DNA of 64,000 nt from the NCBI RefSeq assembly GCF_000758665.1, contig NZ_CP009285.1, forward strand, positions 2,294,001 through 2,358,000. The letters are read 5' to 3'. The notes below the pieces were generated by a model. The model saw only the letters and a program-made list of their open reading frames with translations, ran no database searches and was not told the DNA's origin. This document shows, piece by piece, positions 1 to 7,052 of the stretch. The stretch comes from Paenibacillus borealis (GTDB taxonomy: Bacteria; Bacillota; Bacilli; Paenibacillales; Paenibacillaceae). A program made the position numbers and the translations under genes. Positions within the stretch are counted from its first letter, which is position 1. Each line of letters begins with the position of its first letter.

Positions 1-1203
1 CTTGTAGATGTCGTCAGCGAAGGCGCTGAATGCCAGGTTATTCTTGCAACGACTCCGTTCTACGCTGAGAGCGGCGGTCAAGTCAGCGACACCGGACTGT
101 TGACCGGCGGCGCTGTGACTGCCAAGGTTACCGGACTCTTCAAAGCTCCGCACGGCCAGCATGTGCACCTTGTTACTGTCGAGGCCGGAGACCTGAAGGT
201 TGGAGATACAGTCCGTGCCGAAGTGAACCGTGCACAGCGTGAAGATATCGTGAAGAACCATACGGCAACCCACCTGCTGCACAAAGCATTGAAGGAAGTG
301 CTTGGCGGCCATGTCAATCAGGCAGGCTCGTTAGTAGAAGGCTCGCGCCTGCGCTTTGACTTCTCGCATTTCGGAGCTATCACGCCGGAGGAGCTTAGCG
401 ACATTGAGCAGCGCGTGAACGCCCAGATCTGGCGCGGCCTGGACGTAGTCATTGAGAACAAGCCGATTGATGAAGCCAAAGCTATGGGAGCGATGGCACT
501 CTTCGGAGAGAAATACGGCAATATCGTCCGTGTCGTGCAGGTCGGCGACTACAGCCTTGAGCTGTGCGGCGGATGCCATGTAGCCAATACATCGCAGATC
601 GGAATCTTCAAGCTGCTCAGCGAGAGCGGCATCGGTTCCGGTGTGCGCCGGATCGAAGCGGTTACCGGCCGCTATGCCTACCAGTTCACAGAGAGCCAGC
701 TGGACTTGCTGAAGCAATCGGCAGCACTGCTGAAGTCCTCGCTTACGGATGTGCCTAAGCGGATCGAAGCCCTGCATGCCCAGGTTCGTGAGCTGGGCCG
801 CGAGAATGAATCCCTGCAGTCTAAGCTGAGCGCGACCTTTGCAGCTGAGCTGACCAGCAGTGTGATTACAGTAGGCGGCGGTACGCAGCTGCTGGCGGTA
901 TCCGTCCAAGCCGGCAATATCGATGCACTGCGCTCGACCGCAGATGAACTGAAATCCAAGCTTCCGGATGCCGTACTGGTACTCGGTGCAGTGATGGATG
1001 ACAAAGTGAACTTTGTGGTTGCTGTGCCGCAGGACCTGGTGAAGAAAGGCTTCCACGCCGGCAAGCTGGTTAAAGAAATCGCTGCTGTCTGCGGCGGCGG
1101 CGGCGGCGGACGTCCGGACATGGCACAGGCTGGCGGCAAGGATGCCTCCAAGCTGGGCGAAGCACTGAAGAAGGCCGAAGAGCTTGTAGCTGCATTGGCT
1201 TAA
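1..1203 (+). CDS. alaS: Alanyl-tRNA synthetase, C-terminal part (5' end outside window)
   Basis: The reading frame is open from base 1, so the gene starts left of the window; about 400 residues are visible. It charges tRNA-Ala with alanine in the cytoplasm. Visible signatures are [13 protein letters not shown] at the start of the editing region, the [11 protein letters not shown] zinc-binding HxxxH of the editing domain, the [13 protein letters not shown] cysteine/histidine motif, a coiled stretch, and the glycine-rich [16 protein letters not shown] end of the C-Ala domain. The catalytic domain itself lies outside the window. It is followed by a hairpin terminator and then by the ireB-ruvX cluster, the same order as in Bacillales. 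Identity is secure. Confidence 0.97.
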   Translation, partial: LVDVVSEGAECQVILATTPFYAESGGQVSDTGLLTGGAVTAKVTGLFKAPHGQHVHLVTVEAGDLKVGDTVRAEVNRAQREDIVKNHTATHLLHKALKEVLGGHVNQAGSLVEGSRLRFDFSHFGAITPEELSDIEQRVNAQIWRGLDVVIENKPIDEAKAMGAMALFGEKYGNIVRVVQVGDYSLELCGGCHVANTSQIGIFKLLSESGIGSGVRRIEAVTGRYAYQFTESQLDLLKQSAALLKSSLTDVPKRIEALHAQVRELGRENESLQSKLSATFAAELTSSVITVGGGTQLLAVSVQAGNIDALRSTADELKSKLPDAVLVLGAVMDDKVNFVVAVPQDLVKKGFHAGKLVKEIAAVCGGGGGGRPDMAQAGGKDASKLGEALKKAEELVAALA

Positions 1204-1245
1204 GGGAATGCCTGAAATAGCTTAGAAACCACCCGGATGAAGATA

Positions 1246-1287
1246 CAGCGGTACTGAGGGCAACATATCAGTGCCGCTGCTTTATTC
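1246..1287 (+). terminator. Probable terminator after alaS
   Basis: An imperfect stem pairs AGCGGTACTGA with TCAGTGCCGCT around a short loop, followed by CTTTATT. The T tract is modest, so some read-through into the downstream cluster is possible. Confidence 0.6.
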
Positions 1288-1385
1288 ACAAAATGTATAA
1301 TTTTTTGGGTTATTCATTATTGACCCGGGGCTTGCAATAGCTTAAAAACCAAAAAAACATCTATATTTGTAGATAAAATGCCAAA

Positions 1386-1397
1386 AAAAGCGCTTTT
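1386..1397. promoter_or_regulatory. Palindrome AAAAGCGCTTTT in the alaS-ireB gap
   Basis: A perfect 12-bp palindrome centred on GCGC lies about 125 bases before ireB. Its core resembles LacI/CcpA-family operators, but the outer bases do not fully match a cre site. A TATGAT hexamer at 1435-1440 could be the -10 of the ireB promoter. The 319-base gap otherwise shows nothing recognisable. Confidence 0.25.
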
Positions 1398-1522
1398 ACA
1401 GTGGCAGGATTTCCTCGTTGGGCCATGAATATGTTATGATGAAGGCAGCAAGTAAGCTGTACAGCAGCAACTTTGCGAAGCCGCCCGAATAGGGGTGATT
1501 TTGCAGAAGGAAGGTGTCACAA

Positions 1523-1798
1523 ATGGACTCCATGGACAAAACGGTCAAATTCAATGTGAAGGGCGACGAAAAGGAAGCTTCTCCCCAGGAAATTTTACTC
1601 GCCGTGTACGACGCGCTGGTGGAGAAGGAATATCATCCGATCAACCAGATCGTAGGGTATCTTCTTTCCGGAGATCCGGCTTACATTCCGCGCCACAACA
1701 ATGCGAGAAGTTTGGTCCGGAGAAAAGAACGTGATGAGCTGATTGAGGAACTGGTCCGTTTCTATCTGGCCAATCATCGGGTGGATCAGCCGAAATGA
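1523..1798 (+). CDS. IreB family regulatory phosphoprotein (UPF0297)
   Basis: A 91-residue protein of the IreB/YrzL family, small cytoplasmic proteins known in enterococci as substrates of the PASTA kinase IreK and linked to cell-envelope stress. The sequence has the family's hallmark central block ([20 protein letters not shown]) and the basic tail [18 protein letters not shown] chose ATG 1523 because the AAGGAAGG ribosome binding site at 1507-1514 is well spaced for it; the GTG at 1514 would sit inside that site. It overlaps ruvX by four bases (ATGA), indicating one transcript. Role in this organism is inferred from family only. Confidence 0.9.
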   Translation: MDSMDKTVKFNVKGDEKEASPQEILLAVYDALVEKEYHPINQIVGYLLSGDPAYIPRHNNARSLVRRKERDELIEELVRFYLANHRVDQPK

Positions 1799-2214
1799 TG
1801 AAGAAGCTGGGACTGGATTACGGCGACCGCAGAATCGGTGTTGCCACAAGCGATATTTTCGGATGGACAGCGCAGGCTCTGGAGACGATTGAGCGGCGCG
1901 GAAACGGCAACGAATTCGACCGTATCCGTGAACTGGTCAAGGAGTACGAAATCGGTGAGATTGTCGTTGGACTGCCGAAGAATATGAACGGCTCAGTAGG
2001 ACCCCGTGGCGAAATATGCATCGAATTCGCAGACCAGCTGCGGGAGCAACTTGATTTACCCGTACACCTTTGGGATGAGCGTCTGACGACGGTATCCGCT
2101 GAGCGGGTGCTGATTGATGGGGACGTCAGTCGGAAGAAACGCAAAGGGATTGTGGACAAAATGGCCGCAGCCCTGATTTTGCAAAATTTTTTGGATGCTA
2201 ACAGTAAAAGGTGA
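1795..2214 (+). CDS. ruvX: Putative Holliday junction resolvase / pre-16S rRNA nuclease
   Basis: A 139-residue YqgF/RuvX family protein with an RNase H-like fold. The start [16 protein letters not shown] carries the first catalytic aspartate motif, [16 protein letters not shown] and [13 protein letters not shown] supply the second strand and conserved Glu/Arg region, and [16 protein letters not shown] closes the fold with the last conserved aspartate. Members process the 5' end of 16S rRNA precursors and have been assigned as Holliday resolvases. The ATG at 1795 overlaps the ireB stop by four bases; ATG 1798 is an alternative one codon later. Length is typical for the family. Confidence 0.93.
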   Translation: MMKKLGLDYGDRRIGVATSDIFGWTAQALETIERRGNGNEFDRIRELVKEYEIGEIVVGLPKNMNGSVGPRGEICIEFADQLREQLDLPVHLWDERLTTVSAERVLIDGDVSRKKRKGIVDKMAAALILQNFLDANSKR

Positions 2215-2227
2215 GGGGTGTGCGGAT

Positions 2228-2536
2228 ATGACAAACGAGCAGATCGGCCAAGAAGAAGAACCGGAAATTATCTATATCCCTGATGAGGAAGGTAATGAAG
2301 AGGAATTTGAGGTCATCATGAAGTTTGAAGTCGACGGATCGGATGCGAAGTATATGATGGTGGTTCCACTCGATTCCGAGGATGAAGAGACCGATGAGGT
2401 CTATGCGTTCCGTTACGAAGAAGACGGCGATGACTTGCAGCTCTTCATGATCGAGAATGACGAGGAATGGGCTATTGTAGAAGAAACCTTCAATACTTTG
2501 GTAGATGAGCTGGATGGAGGAGCGGAGAATGACTGA
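2228..2536 (+). CDS. DUF1292 acidic protein, first copy (YrzB-like)
   Basis: A 102-residue strongly acidic protein of the DUF1292 family, whose function is unknown. ATG 2228 follows GTGAGGGGTG. The fold-defining pattern is visible: a beta-rich middle (EVIMKFEVDGSDAKYMMVVP) and the C-terminal NDEEWAIVEETFNTLVDEL helix. It lies between ruvX and a second DUF1292 gene that begins inside its last codons (8-base overlap). Such genes sit in this cluster throughout Bacillales. Nothing in the sequence points to catalysis. Confidence 0.88.
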   Translation: MTNEQIGQEEEPEIIYIPDEEGNEEEFEVIMKFEVDGSDAKYMMVVPLDSEDEETDEVYAFRYEEDGDDLQLFMIENDEEWAIVEETFNTLVDELDGGAEND

Positions 2537-2837
2537 TTTTTCCGCTGATCAAGCGGTATGGACTTCGAAGCTCAAAGAGGTATACGGAGAAACAGTAGAA
2601 CTGGAAGATGAGCAGGGGAAGTCTTCCGTTTACGATATTATTGCTGAATTTGCTGTCGGTGACCGTGCTTATGCTGTTTTGGCCGGTTCAGGAAGAGCTG
2701 CGGAGCAGGAAATTCTGCGGATCGTGGTTTCCCCTGACGGGCTTCCTGAGCTGGAGAGCATTATGGACGATGAAGAGTGGGAGGATGTTTCCGAGCTGTA
2801 TGATGAGCTCACCTTCCCTGCTGAAGACACCGAATAA
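2529..2837 (+). CDS. DUF1292 acidic protein, second copy
   Basis: Also 102 residues and acidic. It shares the architecture of the preceding gene: a YAVL strand, a middle segment ending EILRIVVSPDGLPELE, and a DDEEWEDVSELYDEL C-terminal helix matching the DEEWAIVEETFNTL helix of copy one. ATG 2529 is preceded by TGGAGGAG at 2514-2521, well spaced; it overlaps the upstream stop by eight bases, suggesting translational coupling. The two look like ancient tandem paralogs. Function unknown. Confidence 0.85.
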   Translation: MTDFSADQAVWTSKLKEVYGETVELEDEQGKSSVYDIIAEFAVGDRAYAVLAGSGRAAEQEILRIVVSPDGLPELESIMDDEEWEDVSELYDELTFPAEDTE

Positions 2838-2857
2838 TACCATAGCACTAGCACGGA

Positions 2858-2888
2858 AGAGGGCGGATTTTTTTCCGCGCTCTTTTTG
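2858..2888 (+). terminator. Rho-independent terminator after the DUF1292 pair
   Basis: AGAGGGCGGA and TCCGCGCTCT pair around six T residues, followed by TTTTT. It ends the ireB-ruvX-DUF1292 transcript, so mltG probably has its own promoter. Confidence 0.8.
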
Positions 2889-2971
2889 CTTGGAATGCAG
2901 GAAATAAAAAAAGTGTTGAATTTAAACCAATACAATTTTATACTTTATAGTCGGAAAGTGAGGCGTAACAT

Positions 2972-4018
2972 TTGAAAGCCGTGATCCGCACTGTGCTCAT
3001 CTTAATTCTTGTCCTGGCAGCTGCCGCAGGGGGAGGAGCATGGTACATCTGGAATGGAATGCAGCCGGTAGAGCCCGCAGGGCCGGCCGTAACGGTTACG
3101 ATAGAGAAGGGTATGGGAAGCTCGCAAATTGCCGACCTGCTCGAAGAAAAGGGAATTATCAAGAACGGATTATTTTTTAAAGGGTATCTGAAATGGGTCC
3201 AGGAGGGCTCCAGCTTCAAGGCAGGAACCTATAACGTGAGTCCGGGCGACTCATATGATACCCTGATCAGCCGGATGAACGAAGGGGATGTTGTGAAGGA
3301 AGAGACTGTTGTATTCACGATCCCTGAAGGGTACACGGCGGTTCAGGTGGCAGATAAGCTGGCTGAAGCGTGGGGTCAGAAGGCTGAGGTTTTCCTGCAG
3401 TTGATAGATTCAGGTGCTGGGCTTGAGGCAGTAGGAACTTTAGGGATTCCGGAGAATAAGGAGCTGCGGCACCGTCTTGAAGGGTATCTGTTCCCGGAAA
3501 CCTATGAGCTGGCCAAGGACAGCACTCCTCAGCAGGTCATCGAGGCTATGCTGGAGCAGCTGGTGAAGAAGCTGGATACGATTCCTGAGTGGAAGGCGAA
3601 GCTGGCAAACCGCGGACTTACATTGCATGAGCTCATGACTGTTGCTTCGCTCGTAGAGCGTGAGGTTGTAGTGAACGAGGAACGTCCACTGGTCGCCGGA
3701 ATCATCTATAACAGACTGGACAAGGGGCAGAAGCTGGAGATTGACGCTACGGTCCAGTATTTGCTGGACAAGCAGAAGGAACGGCTCTACGAGAAGGATC
3801 TGAAGGTGGAGAGCCCTTATAATACGTACAAGCAGGAGGGACTTCCGCCTGGACCGATCAGCAGCCCGGGGCTTGCCTCCATTGAAGCCGCGATGACTCC
3901 GGAAATATCGGAATATTTCTTCTATGTGACCAAGAAGGATGGTTCCCAGGGGCATTTATTCGCCAAGACCTATAAGGAACATTTAGCCAATATCGAAAAA
4001 AGCAAACAAAATCAGTAG
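2972..4018 (+). CDS. mltG: Endolytic murein transglycosylase
   Basis: A 348-residue MltG/YceG family enzyme that cuts nascent glycan strands at the membrane and helps end peptidoglycan chains. One N-terminal membrane anchor spans residues ~4-27, a LysM-like region follows (~38-125), and the catalytic domain contains SLVEREVVVNEERPLVAGI with the expected catalytic Glu at residue 229 and NRLDKGQKLEIDATVQYLL. PYNTYKQEGLPPGPISSPG is the family C-terminal signature. The start is TTG 2972 after GTGAGG; no ATG lies upstream in frame. In B. subtilis the homologue YrrL occupies the same place in the alaS cluster. Confidence 0.95.
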   Translation: MKAVIRTVLILILVLAAAAGGGAWYIWNGMQPVEPAGPAVTVTIEKGMGSSQIADLLEEKGIIKNGLFFKGYLKWVQEGSSFKAGTYNVSPGDSYDTLISRMNEGDVVKEETVVFTIPEGYTAVQVADKLAEAWGQKAEVFLQLIDSGAGLEAVGTLGIPENKELRHRLEGYLFPETYELAKDSTPQQVIEAMLEQLVKKLDTIPEWKAKLANRGLTLHELMTVASLVEREVVVNEERPLVAGIIYNRLDKGQKLEIDATVQYLLDKQKERLYEKDLKVESPYNTYKQEGLPPGPISSPGLASIEAAMTPEISEYFFYVTKKDGSQGHLFAKTYKEHLANIEKSKQNQ

Positions 4019-4065
4019 GAACGAGCTACAATAGTATGGATGCGATAGGCACAGGAGGTAACACA

Positions 4066-4998
4066 ATGAATAACAAACCGGAGCTGCTGGCGACAGCAGC
4101 CTCGCTGGAAGAAGCGGCGGCTTTGCTTGAGGCAGGCGCAACTGCGCTGCTGATCGGAGATGACCGTTTCGGTATGCGGCTCGCCGGGCATTTCTCGCTT
4201 GAAGATACTGCAGCGGCTGTAGCGCTTGCTCATGATAAAGGCGCCAAGGTGTACGTAAGCATAAACGGGCTGATCTCCAATAAGATGCTGGAGGAGCTGC
4301 CGGCTTATGTGAAGGCAATCGGCGAACTGGGTGTAGACGGGGTTGATTTCGGAGACCCGGCTGTCCTGGCAGCCGTGAAGGCAGAAGCGCCAGGACTTAA
4401 GCTGCACTGGAATGCAGAGATGACTTCTACCAATTATGCCACAGCTAACTATTGGGGCAGCAAGGGAGCTTCGCGGGTCGTTCTGGCACGTGAGCTGAAT
4501 ATGGATGAAATGACCGAAATGGTGCCCCATCTGCAAGTTGAGGCCCAGGTGCAGGTGCATGGCATGACGAATATTTATCATTCCAAGCGTAAGCTGGTAG
4601 CCAGCTATATGTCCCATCAGGGGCGTCCGGGTGATGGCGGAAGTCTTGGCAGAGAGCGCGGACTCTTCCTGATCGAAGCGGAACGTCCGAACGAGAAATT
4701 CCCGATTTATGAGGATGAGAACGGAACGCATATCATGAGCTCGGACGATATTTGTATCCTTGAGGATCTGCATTTCCTGCTGAAGGCCGGCGTGCACAGC
4801 CTGAAGATTGAAGGGCTGCTGAAGCCGGTGTCGTACAATGTTGCTGTGGTTAAGGCGTATCGCCATGCCATTGACATGTTTATTGCAGATCCGGCTGAAT
4901 ATGCTTACGATGAGGCTTGGATGGATGAGATCCGGGCGCTGCAGGACCCTGAGCGTGAACTGTCGTTCGGCTTCTTCTACAAAGAACAGGTATATTAA
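4066..4998 (+). CDS. U32 family protein, TrhP1/YrrN-like tRNA hydroxylation factor
   Basis: A 310-residue U32 'peptidase' family protein. In B. subtilis the co-located pair YrrN/YrrO (TrhP1/TrhP2) is needed to hydroxylate wobble uridine-34 in a group of tRNAs. Visible family features are LLATAASLEEAAALLEAGA, the barrel strands VYVSINGLISNK and GVDGVDFGDPAVL, and the SLKIEGLLKPVSYNVAVVKAYR signature. It lacks the cysteine cluster present in its partner downstream, as expected for the YrrN type. ATG 4066 follows CAGGAGGTAAC; an in-frame ATG at 4036 has no ribosome site. Only 47 bases separate it from mltG. Confidence 0.85.
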   Translation: MNNKPELLATAASLEEAAALLEAGATALLIGDDRFGMRLAGHFSLEDTAAAVALAHDKGAKVYVSINGLISNKMLEELPAYVKAIGELGVDGVDFGDPAVLAAVKAEAPGLKLHWNAEMTSTNYATANYWGSKGASRVVLARELNMDEMTEMVPHLQVEAQVQVHGMTNIYHSKRKLVASYMSHQGRPGDGGSLGRERGLFLIEAERPNEKFPIYEDENGTHIMSSDDICILEDLHFLLKAGVHSLKIEGLLKPVSYNVAVVKAYRHAIDMFIADPAEYAYDEAWMDEIRALQDPERELSFGFFYKEQVY

Positions 4999-5074
4999 AA
5001 TATAAAATATTTAATTTGCTGTTTTAAATTGGACTTAAAGCTTAACCTTAAAGATGAAGTAACGGAGGGGATTT

Positions 5075-5137
5075 TTGAAACTGGAGGAGCGGCAGCGTCC
5101 GCCTTTGTCTCCGGATGTTATCCGCAAAGCGGTATAA
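5075..5137 (+). CDS. Possible 20-residue ORF between the U32 genes
   Basis: A TTG codon at 5075 preceded by AACGGAGGGG at 5061-5070 could start a 20-residue basic peptide (MKLEERQRPPLSPDVIRKAV). The site is as strong as those of the neighbours, but the ORF is too short to judge by composition and could be a chance. The rest of the 258-base gap between the U32 genes shows no other signal I can name. Confidence 0.25.
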   Translation: MKLEERQRPPLSPDVIRKAV

Positions 5138-5256
5138 TCAAAAACATCTGGAGACAACAGCGGCCGGAAGTTCAAACAATTCCCGCAGTTACGTTCCATC
5201 TAAAAGGGAAGTTTTTAGGTCGGTTTTGACAGCAAAGATTAGGAGGGAGAACAGGA

Positions 5257-6579
5257 ATGGGAACCATGACCAAGCCCCAATTCAAGGGCAAACGTTACCG
5301 TCTGGACAAACCGGAGCTCCTGGCTCCGGCAGGAAACTTAGAGAAATTGAAATTCGCCGTGCATTATGGTGCGGATGCAGTATATATCGGAGGACAGAAA
5401 TACGGCCTGCGCTCGGGGGCGGATAATTTCACTTTTGAGGAAATGCGCGAAGGTGTTGAATTTGCCAAGAAGTATGGCGCCAAAGTATTCGTAGCGACTA
5501 ATATCTATGCTCACAATGAAGACATCGCCGGGATTGAAGAATACCTGCGTAACTTATATGAAGCCGGCATTGCTGCCATTATTGTAGCTGATCCGGTGAT
5601 TGTGGATACCGCGCTTCGCCTGGTACCGGGACTTGAGGTGCATCTCAGTACCCAGCAGTCCACGCTTAACTGGCAGGCAGTATCTTTCTGGAAGCAGGAA
5701 GGGCTGCCGCGGGTCGTGCTTGGCCGGGAGACCAGCCTGGAGGAGATTGCCGAGATCAAGCAGCATGTGGATATTGAGATCGAGAGCTTCATCCACGGGG
5801 CGATGTGCTCCTCATATTCCGGACGTTGTGTATTGTCCAACCATTTCACAGACCGTGACTCCAACCGCGGGGGCTGCTGCCAGTCCTGCCGCTGGAAATA
5901 TGATCTGTTCGAAGATGCCCGCCCGGAAGGAACGTGGGTATCTGAAGAGGATCAGGCTGAGGCGCCTCAGGCATTGCAGCCTGGTGTGACCCAGCTGCCG
6001 CTGCACCAGCCTGAGGATAATCAGTTCTCGATGGGTTCGAAGGATCTGTGCATGCTGGAGAGCATTCCTGATCTGATCGAAGCCGGCATTGACAGCTTCA
6101 AGATCGAAGGCCGGATGAAGTCGATTCACTACGTTGCAACTGTGGTCAATGCCTACCGCAAAGCGATTGATGCTTATATGGAGGACCCGGAAGGTTATGT
6201 CCTGAAGCCGGAATGGCTGGAGGAGCTGCAGAAGGCTGCTAACCGTCCGCTGAATACAGGCTTCTTCTACGATACGCCGGATCATGAGGATCATATCTAT
6301 GAGCCGGAAGAGAAAGCAGCCCCGTATGATTTCGCCGGCCTAGTGCTTGAGTATGATGCGGAGAGCGGCATGGCTCTCGTTCAGCAGCGCAACAACTTCA
6401 AGCCGGGCCAGGAAGTGGAATTCTTCGGACCGGACGATACCTTCTTCAAGCAGACCGTCGGCGAGCTGTGGGACGAGGCGGGAAATCCGCTCGATGTTGC
6501 CCGTCATCCGCTGCAGCGGGTGCGCATGAAGGTGGATCAGCCTGTAGCTTATTTTGACATGATGCGTAAAAGAAAATAG
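5257..6579 (+). CDS. U32 family protein, TrhP2/YrrO-like tRNA hydroxylation factor
   Basis: A 440-residue U32 protein, the larger partner of the preceding gene. The N-terminal barrel starts KPELLAPAGNLEKLKFAVHYGADAVY in the family style. A four-cysteine cluster is seen at C184, C191, C207/C208 and C211 (GAMCSSYSGRC ... GGCCQSC), typical of the Fe-S-containing YegQ/YrrO branch. SFKIEGRMKSIHYVATVVNAYR follows, and a C-terminal beta domain (PYDFAGLVLEYDAESGMALV) is present. ATG 5257 has GGAGGGAGAACAGG upstream. Expected role: prephenate-dependent formation of 5-hydroxyuridine at tRNA position 34 together with the upstream protein (known for homologues, inferred here). Confidence 0.88.
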   Translation: MGTMTKPQFKGKRYRLDKPELLAPAGNLEKLKFAVHYGADAVYIGGQKYGLRSGADNFTFEEMREGVEFAKKYGAKVFVATNIYAHNEDIAGIEEYLRNLYEAGIAAIIVADPVIVDTALRLVPGLEVHLSTQQSTLNWQAVSFWKQEGLPRVVLGRETSLEEIAEIKQHVDIEIESFIHGAMCSSYSGRCVLSNHFTDRDSNRGGCCQSCRWKYDLFEDARPEGTWVSEEDQAEAPQALQPGVTQLPLHQPEDNQFSMGSKDLCMLESIPDLIEAGIDSFKIEGRMKSIHYVATVVNAYRKAIDAYMEDPEGYVLKPEWLEELQKAANRPLNTGFFYDTPDHEDHIYEPEEKAAPYDFAGLVLEYDAESGMALVQQRNNFKPGQEVEFFGPDDTFFKQTVGELWDEAGNPLDVARHPLQRVRMKVDQPVAYFDMMRKRK

Positions 6580-6595
6580 AGCCATCAGATTTAAA

Positions 6596-6628
6596 GGGAC
6601 GTCCTTCTTCCAGAAGGGCGTCCTTTTT
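6596..6628 (+). terminator. Rho-independent terminator after the U32 gene
   Basis: GGACGTCCTTCT pairs with AGAAGGGCGTCC around TCC (one G-T wobble), followed by TTTTT. It ends the mltG-U32-U32 unit, so the udk and greA genes that follow in B. subtilis are not part of this operon. Confidence 0.88.
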
Positions 6629-6639
6629 GGCGTATATCC

Positions 6640-6785
6640 CCCTGAATCCGCCGGAAGTGGGCTGAGAATCCGTTATATTGTTCTTTTGAGCCTAAAATGA
6701 GTTGATTCAGAACAATTAACGGAATCTCAGTCCGATAGTCGCGGGATTTCGCCAGATTTGGCCGAATAGCGGAATCTCAGTCCTC
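6640..6785. repeat. Degenerate intergenic repeat with ~50-base spacing
   Basis: Starts with CTGAATCCGCCGGAAGTGGGC, a single relic of the 51-bp unit that forms the array at 36-38 kb. Next, an imperfect inverted repeat pairs 6663-6684 (TGAGAATCCGTTATATTG...) with 6709-6729 (AGAACAATTAACGGAATCTC...). CGGAATCTCAGTCC recurs 50 bases later at 6770-6783. No ORF crosses it. The remaining gap to the chemoreceptor gene holds only the promoter described separately. Confidence 0.6.
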
Positions 6786-6970
6786 CTCGCAAGCTGATGT
6801 GTCATGAGGAGTCAACCAAGTTTCACCAAGTTACAAATGGAAAATGTTTCACCGATAAGCTGCTTGAGTTCCGTTTTGATTCACACGCAGGGGGGAGGTT
6901 TGTTCTAGACCAAAATACTTATGCAGTTCGACAAAAATATAAAAAATCTGAAGTGTTTTCTATAAAATAC

Positions 6971-6998
6971 TAAGAAAAATGAGCCTTTGTGCCGATAT
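6971..6998 (+). promoter_or_regulatory. Sigma-D (FliA-type) promoter of the first chemoreceptor
   Basis: TAAG at 6971-6974, a 16-base spacer, then GCCGATAT at 6991-6998. The Bacillus sigma-D consensus is TAAA-N15-GCCGATAA, so this is a close match and is the promoter class expected for motility and chemotaxis genes. It ends 54 bases before the chosen ATG. Confidence 0.65.
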
Positions 6999-7005
6999 AT
7001 ATCAC

Positions 7006-7019
7006 AGGTAACGCTTACA
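7006..7019. promoter_or_regulatory. cre/LacI-type operator candidate downstream of the sigma-D promoter
   Basis: AGGTAACGCTTACA (reverse TGTAAGCGTTACCT) resembles the CcpA/LacI-family consensus TGWAANCGNTNWCA, differing at the end. It lies a few bases past the predicted -10, where a bound repressor would block transcription. A LacI-family gene lies just downstream of the chemoreceptor. Confidence 0.4.
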
Positions 7020-7052
7020 TACGTCTTCTAATCTAATTGGCAGGTGATTGTA

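Noticed and set aside
5029..5229. 66-codon frame between the U32 genes
   Set aside because: Weak TTG start without a ribosome site and no protein-like pattern; the shorter 5075 frame has a better start.
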